A stretch of DNA of 20,416 nt, from positions 1 through 20,416 of the forward strand of contig CAKPKU010000019.1 of assembly GCA_934167365.1 (NCBI GenBank), read 5' to 3'. Each line of letters opens with the position of its first letter. Position 1 is the stretch's first letter. This stretch comes from an uncultured Clostridia bacterium (GTDB lineage Bacteria > Bacillota > Clostridia > TANB77 > CAG-508). The translations under genes were made by a program, and so were the position numbers. The notes under the pieces were generated by a model. That model was not told the DNA's origin. It ran no database searches and was given only the letters and a program-made list of their open reading frames with translations. Below are positions 1 through 7,430 of the stretch, piece after piece.

Positions 1-224
1 TTAATTTCATACTTATTACTTAATCCATCTGAAATTGCCTTAAATACTGCTTCTTTGGCACAAAATCTTGCAGCATATGATTGATATTTATTTTTTCCTT
101 TGCTTTCACAATATTTTATCTCATTTTCTGTAAAAACTCGCTTTTTAAATTTATCTTTATATATTTCGCATAGTTTTTGTATTCTTGATGTTTCAATTAT
201 ATCATTACCTATTTTAAATTTCAT
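1..224 (-). CDS. acpS: Holo-[acyl-carrier-protein] synthase, 5' part (runs off left edge)
   Basis: AcpS transfers the 4'-phosphopantetheine arm of CoA to a serine of apo-ACP, making ACP competent for fatty acid synthesis. The visible 74 codons begin MKFKIGNDIIE, which matches the family's N-terminal G-x-D-I-x-E motif with its metal-binding Asp. Around residues 50-60 they contain ARFCAKEAVFKA, the R-F-x-A-K-E-A block holding the second metal/CoA-binding Glu. The start ATG is at 224-222, with a weak GGTGA-like site about 8 nt upstream. The family is usually about 120-130 residues, so roughly the last 50 lie outside the window. The gene sits directly after a strong terminator, so it probably has its own promoter, but I do not see a convincing one. 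Family assignment is secure from the two motifs; activity is inferred. Confidence 0.92.
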   Translation of the reverse strand, partial: MKFKIGNDIIETSRIQKLCEIYKDKFKKRVFTENEIKYCESKGKNKYQSYAARFCAKEAVFKAISDGLSNKYEI

Positions 225-262
225 TATTTTTCACCAACTTTTAAAATTTTTTTATTTATATA

Positions 263-341
263 AAAAGCGACCTGTATGAATTAAACTTAAGAAATTAGGA
301 TATTTCTAATTTCTTAAGTGCTCTTCAATGTGGTCGCTTTT
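263..341 (-). terminator. Compound hairpin terminator after the WG-repeat gene
   Basis: Two nested perfect inverted repeats are visible. The outer arms are AAAAGCGACC (263-272) and GGTCGCTTTT (332-341). The inner 13-bp arms (286-298 and 306-318) enclose a 7-nt loop. Read on the minus strand the outer stem ends in CGCTTTTTATA, a GC-rich stem followed by U's, so it fits an intrinsic terminator. It begins 4 nt past the stop codon of the WG-repeat gene. The long inner stem is more elaborate than a plain terminator. Confidence 0.75.
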
Positions 342-344
342 GTT

Positions 345-1859
345 TTATTCACATATATAATAAGTTGCGTTAACATCTTCAATAGAATGCCATTTTCCTA
401 TAAATTGTATTTTTGATATATCAGTAATATTTTCATTATATTCAGCAACTGTATTACCATATTGGTCTATAATGTTCCATTTTCCATCTTTTTTAGCTGC
501 AACATATCCATAATCATTTTGCTCTGTAATATCTTCATATTGGTATTGTACTACTAAAGTTCCATCTTTATTTACTAAACCAAATTTTCCATCGTTTTTA
601 GCTACATATAAAGTATTATTAGCAAATACCTCTCTATTAGTTTTTTGTTCAAATTTTAGATTATAGAATTGGTATTGATCATCTACAAGAATTCTTATAT
701 ATCCATTATGTACTGTCATATTTGTTCCAGAAACTCTTTCTTGTAAATTTCTGTCTATTAAATATAATTTTTGATCATCAGTTTTTGTTCCTACTAAACA
801 ATCAGCATCTTTATTAAAATATAGTGATTCATATTGAAGCTCTAGACTTTTTTCATTTTTTGAATTTATTATACCATATTTATTATCTTTTTTTACTATA
901 TAATAATCTAAAAATGCATAATTCATATCATCATACTCACATGGAACTTTTTCAGTTTTATCTGTTGCTATTATTCCATATTTTGAATTATTTTTTATTA
1001 CAATATTTTCACTATTGATTGATTTCACGTCTTCATAATTTATTTCTACACTTTTTTCTGTACTTTTATTTACTATTTGCCATTTATCATTTTCTTTAAC
1101 TATATATGTTTCATTTCCATATACATGTTTAATGTCTGAATATTTGCATTCAAAAATAACATCTTTATTTGTAGCAATTACTCCCAACTTTCCATCACTG
1201 TTTTTTACAATATATCCATTATTGTAATCATCATTTAATGCTTCTATACTAGAATATTTTGTATCAATTATTTTATTTCCTGAATTGTTTACTAAACCAA
1301 ATAATCCATCCTTTTGCACTAATATACTATTTTTTACATTTTTTAATGTATCAATTTTTTGATATTCGCATGGTAAAATTTCATTCCCATCAAAGTTAAT
1401 TAAACCAAACAATCCATCTTTTTCAACTTTTAAAACATTATCTTCATACCAAATATTGTTATTATTATCATAATTACTTAATGCTTCTACTGAATTATAT
1501 GCTGTATATAGTTGTTCGTTTTTTGAATTAATTGCTTTTGTTTTATATGTATTATCTGAATAATTTACTTCATACATACATAAAAATATATCTTTTTTAT
1601 TATTTGGTATTGTTATCATATCTGTATATGTAGGCTCTATTATGTTTTCTCCTTTAGAGCTTATTACTCCCCATTTTCCATTAGAATATGATGTAAAATA
1701 GGAAATTTCTGTGAAGTACGCTGTTCCATTTTCATTCTTTTTTAATATTGCTTTTATTCCTATACAAAATAATACTATTAGAGCTATTACTGCAATTACT
1801 GCAAAAACTTTTTTCATATTCAGCTTTTGTTCACCATTATATCTCTTTCCTTTTCCCAT
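345..1859 (-). CDS. Membrane-anchored WG-repeat protein
   Basis: The 504-residue protein has a short basic N-terminus, one hydrophobic segment (about residues 17-38) and then a long extracytoplasmic-looking region. That region is built from WG-type repeats, with cores such as KWGVIS, GLFGLIN, GLFGLVN, KLGVIA, KYGIIA, KYGIIN, KFGLVN and KWNIID recurring every 40-50 residues. Each is followed by a short 'G..I....Y..I' strand pair. WG repeats probably form beta-propeller or solenoid binding surfaces; the ligand is unknown. The start is the ATG at 1859: GGAGG (1865-1869) sits 5 nt upstream, while the upstream ATG at 1871 overlaps this Shine-Dalgarno site. The gene is last in the operon, 30 nt after the SPFH gene, and ends at a terminator. 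A role in envelope sensing or maintenance with its neighbours is inference. Confidence 0.85.
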   Translation of the reverse strand: MGKGKRYNGEQKLNMKKVFAVIAVIALIVLFCIGIKAILKKNENGTAYFTEISYFTSYSNGKWGVISSKGENIIEPTYTDMITIPNNKKDIFLCMYEVNYSDNTYKTKAINSKNEQLYTAYNSVEALSNYDNNNNIWYEDNVLKVEKDGLFGLINFDGNEILPCEYQKIDTLKNVKNSILVQKDGLFGLVNNSGNKIIDTKYSSIEALNDDYNNGYIVKNSDGKLGVIATNKDVIFECKYSDIKHVYGNETYIVKENDKWQIVNKSTEKSVEINYEDVKSINSENIVIKNNSKYGIIATDKTEKVPCEYDDMNYAFLDYYIVKKDNKYGIINSKNEKSLELQYESLYFNKDADCLVGTKTDDQKLYLIDRNLQERVSGTNMTVHNGYIRILVDDQYQFYNLKFEQKTNREVFANNTLYVAKNDGKFGLVNKDGTLVVQYQYEDITEQNDYGYVAAKKDGKWNIIDQYGNTVAEYNENITDISKIQFIGKWHSIEDVNATYYICE

Positions 1860-1889
1860 AATGTCCTCCATAATTGAACTTTAATTTTT

Positions 1890-3146
1890 TTAGTTTAATT
1901 TTGTTCCACATTCTGGGCAAAACTTACTTTCTTCAGTAACTTCTGTTCCACAATTATGGCAAAACTTCTTTTTATTTTCTGGTCTTTTTGTTCCACATTC
2001 TGGACAGAAATTTCCAGATGCTTTACTGTGACAATTTGGACATTCCCATTCTGTATTTACTACAGTTTGCTCTTGAACTTCTGGCTGATTATCAGATTGT
2101 TCTTGTTTTTCTGTTTCTGGTTGTTTCATTTGTGGCTGTTCCATTTGTTGCTTCATTTGTGGTTGTTGTTGCCAAGGTCCTTGTGCTGCTGCTCCAGTAA
2201 ATCCTCCACTTGTCATATTCATCATTCCAATTCCCATGAATCCATTAGCTGCTCCTGAAGAATTACGTGCTGCATCTTGAACTGCATTTGCATATGCACC
2301 AGTCATAACACCTTGTTGTTGATATACATCTCCACCAATTTCATAATCATTCATTTTTTCTTGAGATTTTTCATCTAATGTTATACTTTCTACAATAAAT
2401 GAAACTAATGATATTCCTCTTCTTCTTATTGCCTCATCAAATATATTTTCATCCATTATTTGTTTAATTTCATCAGTTTTATTTGGTAAATCTAATACAT
2501 CAAATTTATATTTATCGCTTCCTAAACTGTTCATTACATTTGAAAAAGCACCTATAACTTCTGATCTGATTTGATCTATTAAGTCTGATTTTCTATAAAT
2601 ATTAGCTATACCTGCAACTTCACTCATAAATGTAAATGGATCTGATATTTTAAAAGTATATCTACCAAAACATCTTACATTTACACTCATTGGAATATAG
2701 CTTCCTGTTCTAGCATTCATAATTGGATGTCCCCAATCTTTATATGGTACAGGTGCAGGTGTTCCAAATTTATTATTCATTATTTCTTTTAAATTAAAGA
2801 AATATACAGCTTGCTCTTTTGCACTAGCTCCATTATATGTAAATCTTTGCCACATTTCTTTAAACATACCACCAAATTGTCCTGCAAATAATGATGGTGT
2901 AGATGATGAATCAAATGTATATACACCTTGTTCAGCAGATGCATCAACAATTCTACCATTATCAAAAATGATAGCACATTGACTTGGTCCTACTATTATT
3001 GTACTTCCATTTGATATTACACCGTTATTTGTTGTTTTTTTAACCATTAAAACATCATTAGGCATATCTTCACATCTGATTGCCTCTTTCCATTGATCAT
3101 GTAATGTTGATCCTACTGCTCCAAAAGCCGCTTTAATTAATCCCAT
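1890..3146 (-). CDS. SPFH-domain protein with C-terminal double zinc ribbon (YdjI-like)
   Basis: The protein has 418 residues. Residues about 30-290 form an SPFH/prohibitin-like domain of the YdjI ('virion core protein-like') type. Recognisable parts are VGPSQCAIIFDNGRI, QGVYTFDSSS, the block with MSVNVRCFGRYTFKI, and an amphipathic helix with YEIGGDVYQQQG. Next is a Gly/Met/Gln-rich linker (about 295-350). The C-terminus has two zinc-ribbon modules, each with two C-x2-C knuckles (CPNC/CPEC and CHNC/CPEC), about residues 365-417. SPFH proteins scaffold membrane microdomains, and YdjI-type members are found with PspA-type envelope-stress operons; no pspA is in this window. There is no N-terminal membrane segment. 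The ATG at 3146 has an excellent AGGAGG site 8 nt upstream. The gene lies 14 nt after the split zinc-ribbon gene and 30 nt before the WG-repeat gene, so co-transcription is likely. Confidence 0.88.
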   Translation of the reverse strand: MGLIKAAFGAVGSTLHDQWKEAIRCEDMPNDVLMVKKTTNNGVISNGSTIIVGPSQCAIIFDNGRIVDASAEQGVYTFDSSSTPSLFAGQFGGMFKEMWQRFTYNGASAKEQAVYFFNLKEIMNNKFGTPAPVPYKDWGHPIMNARTGSYIPMSVNVRCFGRYTFKISDPFTFMSEVAGIANIYRKSDLIDQIRSEVIGAFSNVMNSLGSDKYKFDVLDLPNKTDEIKQIMDENIFDEAIRRRGISLVSFIVESITLDEKSQEKMNDYEIGGDVYQQQGVMTGAYANAVQDAARNSSGAANGFMGIGMMNMTSGGFTGAAAQGPWQQQPQMKQQMEQPQMKQPETEKQEQSDNQPEVQEQTVVNTEWECPNCHSKASGNFCPECGTKRPENKKKFCHNCGTEVTEESKFCPECGTKLN

Positions 3147-3160
3147 AATTATACCTCCTA

Positions 3161-3451
3161 TTAATAATCTTCATTATATGAAGACATTTTCCATACTCTT
3201 AAATTTATTTTTTCTACATGTGTCCCACAATATTCGCATTTGTTATTTTTCAAGCTCTTTAGTGGTGCTCCACAATTTGGACACCTAACTGAAAAGTAAT
3301 GTTGATTCTCATCAAATTCAGTCTCATCATATACGTAAACAAATTCACTTAAATATCTTGTTTGTTTCTTTACATCTGGAAAAGATTTTTTATCTTTTCT
3401 ATTTGTTTTATAATAATAACTTAATGTTGATGATATTTCTATTGTTGCCAT
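3161..3451 (-). CDS. Zinc-ribbon C-terminal half of a split membrane protein gene
   Basis: This reading frame holds 96 codons from the first ATG. It has a beta-rich segment (ATIEISSTLSYYY ... TRYLSEFVYVYDE) and then a zinc ribbon, CPNC and CEYC separated by 11 residues, ending ...NEDY. It probably is not a separate gene. No Shine-Dalgarno sequence precedes its ATG. Its frame overlaps the end of the upstream frame by 13 nt, and the strand order and spacing are those of a single protein. In its own frame a TAG lies at 3466-3464, so it is open upstream only through the A-run at 3462-3456. One extra A in that run would join both halves into a 252-residue protein with the junction ...YSKKNGMATIE. 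The joined protein would be a Tim44-like/zinc-ribbon membrane protein of the sort that accompanies YdjI-type SPFH proteins (family link from memory). Confidence 0.7.
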   Translation of the reverse strand: MATIEISSTLSYYYKTNRKDKKSFPDVKKQTRYLSEFVYVYDETEFDENQHYFSVRCPNCGAPLKSLKNNKCEYCGTHVEKINLRVWKMSSYNEDY

Positions 3452-3918
3452 ACCATTTTTTTGCTATATCCACTTAATGCATGTCTGCCAAATTCTATAT
3501 TATCGAATTTCTCATATGTATCATTTGATTTCATGTCATTAATTTGCTCAATAATTTTTTTTTGCACATATATAAAATCACTGTCATCTGCTATTAAAGT
3601 ATTATCCTGTGATTCTATAACATTTAATATTTTCCTTAAATTATTTTCACACATTGAAAATAATAAGTTTTTATTAAAATCTGGAAAATCCCTAAGAATT
3701 TGTGGCTCTAATAACCTAGTTAATCCCCTTCGTACATTTTTTATTCTTGCATACTCTTCCATTTCAAGATTTGAAGCATTTTTAATAGCATGTTTGAACA
3801 TTCGTATTCCTGGTTCTCCTACTTCAGCTCTTATTTTCCAATAAAAAATTGCAATTATAATTATTATAGCAAGTATTATTCCTAATAGTGCTCCTAGCAA
3901 TCCTAATAAAAAGTTCAT
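3439..3918 (-). CDS. Membrane-anchored N-terminal half of a split Tim44-like/zinc-ribbon protein
   Basis: This is a 159-residue frame starting MNFLLGLLGALLG, with one strong transmembrane segment (about residues 3-27). A helical region with many charged residues follows, then the start of an alpha/beta domain (FIYVQKKIIEQINDM ... FDNIEFGRHALSGY). The start at 3918 is chosen because GAAAGG (3930-3925) lies 6 nt upstream; the in-frame ATG at 3957 has no ribosome site. Translation ends at TAG (3441-3439), just past AAAAAAA (3462-3456). The domain appears cut there, and its continuation is in the -1 frame. Possible explanations are an inactivating one-base deletion, a sequencing or assembly error in the homopolymer, or slippage that restores the full protein. 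This is the first gene of the SPFH/WG operon and has its own promoter. Confidence 0.75.
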   Translation of the reverse strand: MNFLLGLLGALLGIILAIIIIIAIFYWKIRAEVGEPGIRMFKHAIKNASNLEMEEYARIKNVRRGLTRLLEPQILRDFPDFNKNLLFSMCENNLRKILNVIESQDNTLIADDSDFIYVQKKIIEQINDMKSNDTYEKFDNIEFGRHALSGYSKKMVWQQ

Positions 3919-3957
3919 AAAAATCCTTTCAAATATATTTATAAGTATCCATAACAC

Positions 3958-3986
3958 ATCTTACATTTAATCTTACTTTTTGTCAA
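3958..3986 (-). promoter_or_regulatory. Sigma-A type promoter of the zinc-ribbon/SPFH/WG operon
   Basis: On the minus strand there is a perfect -35 TTGACA (3986-3981), a 17-nt spacer and a -10 TAAGAT (3963-3958). A TG lies immediately upstream of the -10. It lies 39 nt before the ATG at 3918. The match to the housekeeping consensus is good; no experimental support. Confidence 0.65.
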
Positions 3987-4017
3987 TATTCCCTAATTTA
4001 AAATATTGCTCATTACG

Positions 4018-4091
4018 ACAAATTACGTAATAATTTTGTATGCAATGTTTTGGAATTAAAAAATTCCATATTATTTCTTATTATATAAAAA
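4018..4091. repeat. Intergenic repeat module, copy B (36-nt motif plus 18-nt arm)
   Basis: Positions 4018-4053 match 31 of 36 bases of 8631-8666, including the shared core TGCAATGTTTTGG. Positions 4074-4091 match 17 of 18 bases of 8759-8776. Between the two conserved blocks copy B has only 20 nt, with a small GGAATT/AATTCC hairpin, whereas copy A has 92 nt. Both copies lie in the same orientation just beyond the terminator of a minus-strand surface-protein gene. Confidence 0.75.
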
Positions 4092-4119
4092 TCAATATAT
4101 TGGATAACCAACATATTGA
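4086..4119 (-). terminator. Intrinsic terminator of the MPQTG surface-protein gene
   Basis: A 12-bp stem is formed by 4092-4103 (TCAATATATTGG) and 4108-4119, with a 4-nt loop and one G-U wobble in the minus-strand RNA. It is followed on that strand by TTTTTATATAA. It lies 22 nt past the stop codon of the surface-protein gene. Confidence 0.75.
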
Positions 4120-4140
4120 CTTTAATTTTCTATTATTCTA

Positions 4141-5223
4141 TTAATTCATCATTCCACTTTTGCAACTTTCTTTATATTTGTAAAATGATATTAATCCTAT
4201 AATTGAAAATACAACAATTCCTGCAATTTTAATAGTATCATTCTCACCTGTTTGAGGCATTTTTGTATCTACTGTTGATGTTGATGCTTTTTTATCATTA
4301 CTTTCTATTTCTTGAAAGTTTGTTGTATCAATTGTATCTTTATCATACTTATTTAGATTAATTGGCTGATTACTTGTTGCTACTGTACTATTATTTGATG
4401 ATTTTTTAGTGTCATCTGTTTGTGTTGTTTTGCTTTCTTGTTGTTTTGTTGTTTCAGTTTGTTGTGACTTATTTTCTTCTTGTTTTGTTGTTTCGGTTTG
4501 TTGTGATTTATTTTCTTCTTGCTTTGTTGTTTCGGTTTGTTGTGATTTATTTTCTTCTTGCTTTGTTGTTTCAGTTTGTTGTGATTTATTTTCTTCCTGT
4601 TTTGTTTCAGTTTGTTGTGATTTATTTTCTTCCTGTTTTGTTTCATTTTGTTTATTTTCATTAGATTTTACTTCTTCTATTGTAGTAAAATCATCTGTAT
4701 TTATATCTTGTTTGTTATCTTCGTTTTTTGTTTTATCTTCTGTTTTTGATTGATTTTCATCTTTTTTTTCAGTATTTTCTGAATCTTCATTTTTTGTACT
4801 TGAGTTTTGTGAATTATTTTCTGTACTATTATTGCTTGGTTTACAATCAATATAATCACATAAAGTACAATTTCCTATTGAAACATATACTACAACATAT
4901 CTTGTTGTTACATTTTCAATTGTTGTTGTGTAGTTGTCATTTTCTACTTTATTAACATTTAATATTGTTCCATTTTCCTTGGTTTGATATGCCAAGTCAT
5001 CATATGCTAGGACATCATCTACTGCAATATATTTACATACTACACCAGTATAAATATCTGAATTAACTGTAATGTCAACTGTTACTGTTGATTTTTCATA
5101 ATGTAAGTTTATTTCCAAACTTTCTTTATCATTTGCATTACTTCTTAATGGCAATAATAAACTTAAAATTAATATCACTACAATTGATAGAGAACACATT
5201 GCCATCATTTTATATTTATTCAT
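4141..5223 (-). CDS. Sortase-anchored (MPQTG) repeat-containing surface protein
   Basis: The protein has 360 residues. An N-terminal signal peptide (basic start, hydrophobic core about 10-26, probable cleavage near SNA-ND at 28-32) is followed by a small beta-rich domain (about 36-125) containing five cysteines. Then comes a long low-complexity hydrophilic stalk rich in Lys, Glu, Asn, Gln and Thr, with five near-identical 12-13-residue repeats around KQEENKSQQTET. The C-terminus has the sorting motif MPQTG (322-326), a hydrophobic segment and a positively charged tail: a cell-wall sorting signal with Met in place of Leu. No sortase gene is in the window. The start at 5223 is supported by AAAGGAGAGG just upstream; the ATG 27 nt further upstream lies before that site. 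It has its own promoter and terminator. The ligand is unknown; no catalytic domain is evident. Confidence 0.85.
   Translation of the reverse strand: MNKYKMMAMCSLSIVVILILSLLLPLRSNANDKESLEINLHYEKSTVTVDITVNSDIYTGVVCKYIAVDDVLAYDDLAYQTKENGTILNVNKVENDNYTTTIENVTTRYVVVYVSIGNCTLCDYIDCKPSNNSTENNSQNSSTKNEDSENTEKKDENQSKTEDKTKNEDNKQDINTDDFTTIEEVKSNENKQNETKQEENKSQQTETKQEENKSQQTETTKQEENKSQQTETTKQEENKSQQTETTKQEENKSQQTETTKQQESKTTQTDDTKKSSNNSTVATSNQPINLNKYDKDTIDTTNFQEIESNDKKASTSTVDTKMPQTGENDTIKIAGIVVFSIIGLISFYKYKESCKSGMMN
4441..4650 (-). repeat. In-frame tandem repeat array (39-bp units) in the surface-protein stalk
   Basis: Four consecutive 39-bp units (4441-4479, 4480-4518, 4519-4557, 4558-4596) differ at only a few positions. 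They are followed by a 36-bp unit (4597-4632) lacking one codon and a degenerate partial unit (4633-4650). All lengths are multiples of three, so copy-number change would alter stalk length and not the frame. Confidence 0.9.
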
Positions 5224-5267
5224 AAAATCCTCTCCTTTAATATTCAACATCCTTCAACATATTTTCA

Positions 5268-5296
5268 ATTTTAACATAAATTTACCATTTTTTCAA
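5268..5296 (-). promoter_or_regulatory. Promoter of the MPQTG surface-protein gene
   Basis: On the minus strand: -35 TTGAAA (5296-5291), 17-nt spacer, -10 TAAAAT (5273-5268) with an extended TGT immediately upstream. It lies about 45 nt before the start codon at 5223. Confidence 0.65.
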
Positions 5297-5376
5297 TGTT
5301 TTGTAATACAAATTTTGTTTTATTAGTTCAGTTTTATAAACTTAATTTTATATCTTTTCCATTTTTAATTCATAGA

Positions 5377-5393
5377 GGAGCACATCGTGCTCC
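5377..5393. other. Short GC-rich hairpin between yhaN and the surface-protein gene
   Basis: A perfect 7-bp inverted repeat, GGAGCAC and GTGCTCC, has a 3-nt loop in an otherwise AT-rich 263-bp gap. On the plus strand a T-tract starts about 8 nt further on; on the minus strand, where transcription is expected, no U-tract follows. It could be a weak or processed 3' end of the yhaN transcript. Function unclear. Confidence 0.4.
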
Positions 5394-5486
5394 ATTACTT
5401 ATTTTTTTATTAGAATATATATGCTATTATACTTTTTTTGTTTCATTTATGAAGCATACTATACTACTTATTAGAATACTTTATTT

Positions 5487-7415
5487 TTATAAAGAAACTT
5501 TATTGTACTGTATTCCTAAATCTTCGCATATTTTTTCTTCTCTATTAGTACATGTGAAAAATACTATTTGATGATTATTACTATATTTTTTATATATGCT
5601 ATCAATTGTATTTTTTAAACGAACATCATCATAATATGCAAATGCTTCATCAAATAATATAGGCATATTTTCTTCTGATATATCTTCTAACATTGAAATT
5701 CTAAATGATAAATATAATTGTTCAATAGTTCCTGTACTAAATTTTGTAAGCTCTTTATAGTCACCATTGGAAATTTCAACCATTATACCATTTTCTTCAT
5801 TAATAATAACTTTGTTATATTTACTGTTTGTTATTTCTGATATACTTTTTGATAAATTTTTAGTGAATTTTGGTGTTACATTATCTTTCATTTTTTGATA
5901 TGCTATTTCAATAAGCTCCTTTGCTAAATTAATGGAATCATTTTTTTTATTTAATAGCTCTAATTGCTCATTGTTGTATGCTAATTTTTCTTCATTTACA
6001 GCGTATTCTTCAATTTTTGGTAAAATATTTTCCTTATCAAGGTCTAATTTGTGCATTTCTATATTAGTTTCATTTATTAAATTTTGAACAAATTCCATTC
6101 TTTTTTGAATATCTGTACAGTTTATAAGATCATTTATAAATGTTTCTCCTAATTGTATTTTAAATTTTGAAATACATTGCATTTTCTTCATATTTATATT
6201 GCGCAATATTTCATTTCTTATTTGCTCTGTTTCATTAATTTGTGATTTTTCATTTTGCTCTAATAAATTAATTTGAGCATCTATTTCATATATTTTTCTT
6301 TCAAGCTCTTTGTTAAATAAATTAATGCCTTTTTGTTTATTTTCTAATTCATCATTTTTTCTTTTTGCTTTGATTTTTTTAGTTATACCTATTCCAATTA
6401 ATATAACTGAAATAACAGCCATAATCACTCCTACTATTGGCTTTTTGAGAATTATAATTACAGCAGAAATTGCTATTAGGATAATAGCTATTATTATATA
6501 TATATTGACTTTAGATGAATCAATTTGAGTATCTGTAACTGTTTTTTTATTTGAGTTTAATTCATCACGTTGCTTAATTAGATCTTGAATTTGATTTTCA
6601 AGTTCATCAATTTTTCTTTCATTAAATTTCAACTTGCTCTGCTCTACCTCCTCTTCCTGCTTAAGAGAATTGAGCTCTTTTATTGCATTGTATTGTAAAT
6701 TTAACATTTTTATTTTTTCTTCCAAATTATGTTGCTTTTCTTCTATCTCAAACTGATAATCTTCAAATTTTTCTAGCTCTCTATTTTTTAACTGTAAGCT
6801 TTCAATTTCATTTATTACATTATTAATTGGTTTTCCCTGACTTCTACTCGTTCCTATTTCATCTAGTTGTTTTTTACTTAATTTATCTAAAGCTTTTTTA
6901 TATGAAATATTGTCATCACCTGTTGAAGATGTATTTGCAATTTTTTGAATTAAAATATTTTGAGTTTGGTTATCTATTTCTACTTCTTTTTGAAAAGATA
7001 CAACAGTTGAAATAAAAGTCTGTTCATCTACATTTGTTTGTTCGTAAAAAAATTGATTTCCTGTATTTTTATCTATCGAAAATTCTTTAGAAATATCTTC
7101 CATTTTATTATTATATATTTTGGCATTTTTCTTTCCAAACTCCCTGTATACTTCGTAGCTTTCATTATTATCTAATGTATATTTTATTTTTCCTGAAAAA
7201 TCCTCTCCATCCCATGGTTTATATTTTTCATAATCAGACATTGCTCTTCCTTTTTTATTTCTTGATGTACCATAAAATATATTAATTATATAATTTAATA
7301 ATGTAGATTTTCCTTTTTCATTTTCGCCATATATAATATTAATACCATTTTTTAAGGAAAGCTCTTTATCTTTTAATTTTCCATATGAGTTAATTTTTAT
7401 ATCATCTATTCTCAA
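5487..7415 (-). CDS. yhaN: SbcC/YhaN-like AAA ATPase with two central membrane segments
   Basis: The protein has 642 residues and is an SMC/Rad50-like ATPase of the YhaN type, expected to act with the adjacent YhaO phosphoesterase on DNA. Walker A is GENEKGKST (about 30-38). Long coiled-coil arms span about 195-290 and 345-500. The ABC signature FSTGTIEQLYLSFR is at about 559-572 and Walker B ILFDEA at about 586-591. In the middle of the coiled coil are two hydrophobic segments (about 304-323 and 327-345), as in membrane-anchored YhaN proteins. It is clearly shorter than Bacillus YhaN (over 900 residues, from memory). The start is the TTG at 7415, giving MRIDDIKINSYGKLK: AGAGGTG (7428-7422) lies 6 nt upstream, while the GTG at 7424 falls inside that site. 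It starts 15 nt after yhaO, so translation is probably coupled. The usual histidine-switch position reads FFTCTNRE, without His. Confidence 0.87.
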   Translation of the reverse strand: MRIDDIKINSYGKLKDKELSLKNGINIIYGENEKGKSTLLNYIINIFYGTSRNKKGRAMSDYEKYKPWDGEDFSGKIKYTLDNNESYEVYREFGKKNAKIYNNKMEDISKEFSIDKNTGNQFFYEQTNVDEQTFISTVVSFQKEVEIDNQTQNILIQKIANTSSTGDDNISYKKALDKLSKKQLDEIGTSRSQGKPINNVINEIESLQLKNRELEKFEDYQFEIEEKQHNLEEKIKMLNLQYNAIKELNSLKQEEEVEQSKLKFNERKIDELENQIQDLIKQRDELNSNKKTVTDTQIDSSKVNIYIIIAIILIAISAVIIILKKPIVGVIMAVISVILIGIGITKKIKAKRKNDELENKQKGINLFNKELERKIYEIDAQINLLEQNEKSQINETEQIRNEILRNINMKKMQCISKFKIQLGETFINDLINCTDIQKRMEFVQNLINETNIEMHKLDLDKENILPKIEEYAVNEEKLAYNNEQLELLNKKNDSINLAKELIEIAYQKMKDNVTPKFTKNLSKSISEITNSKYNKVIINEENGIMVEISNGDYKELTKFSTGTIEQLYLSFRISMLEDISEENMPILFDEAFAYYDDVRLKNTIDSIYKKYSNNHQIVFFTCTNREEKICEDLGIQYNKVSL

Positions 7416-7421
7416 ATAACA

Positions 7422-7428
7422 CACCTCT
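7422..7428 (-). promoter_or_regulatory. Ribosome binding site deciding a TTG start for yhaN
   Basis: AGAGGTG on the minus strand is spaced 6 nt from TTG (7415-7413). The alternative GTG codon is part of the site itself, so TTG initiation is favoured. Confidence 0.75.
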
Positions 7429-7430
7429 AA

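Noticed and set aside
225..344. Compound hairpin considered as a T-box or riboswitch for acpS
   Set aside because: No T-box or known aptamer sequence is recognisable; it directly follows the preceding stop and ends in a U-run, so a terminator is simpler.
1988..2258. Plus-strand open frames antisense to the SPFH gene
   Set aside because: Low-complexity mirror of the coding strand (Leu/Phe/Cys-rich), no ribosome site; shadows of the real gene.
4436..4650. Tandem repeats considered as a CRISPR array
   Set aside because: Units are contiguous, without unique spacers, and lie in frame inside a coding region.
4380..4753. Other-frame open stretches across the tandem repeat array, both strands
   Set aside because: The repeat unit is a multiple of three and lacks stops in several frames, so these are by-products; no start signals.
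5377..5393. GGAGCAC hairpin as terminator of yhaN
   Set aside because: No U-tract on the minus strand and more than 90 nt from the stop; listed only as an unexplained hairpin.
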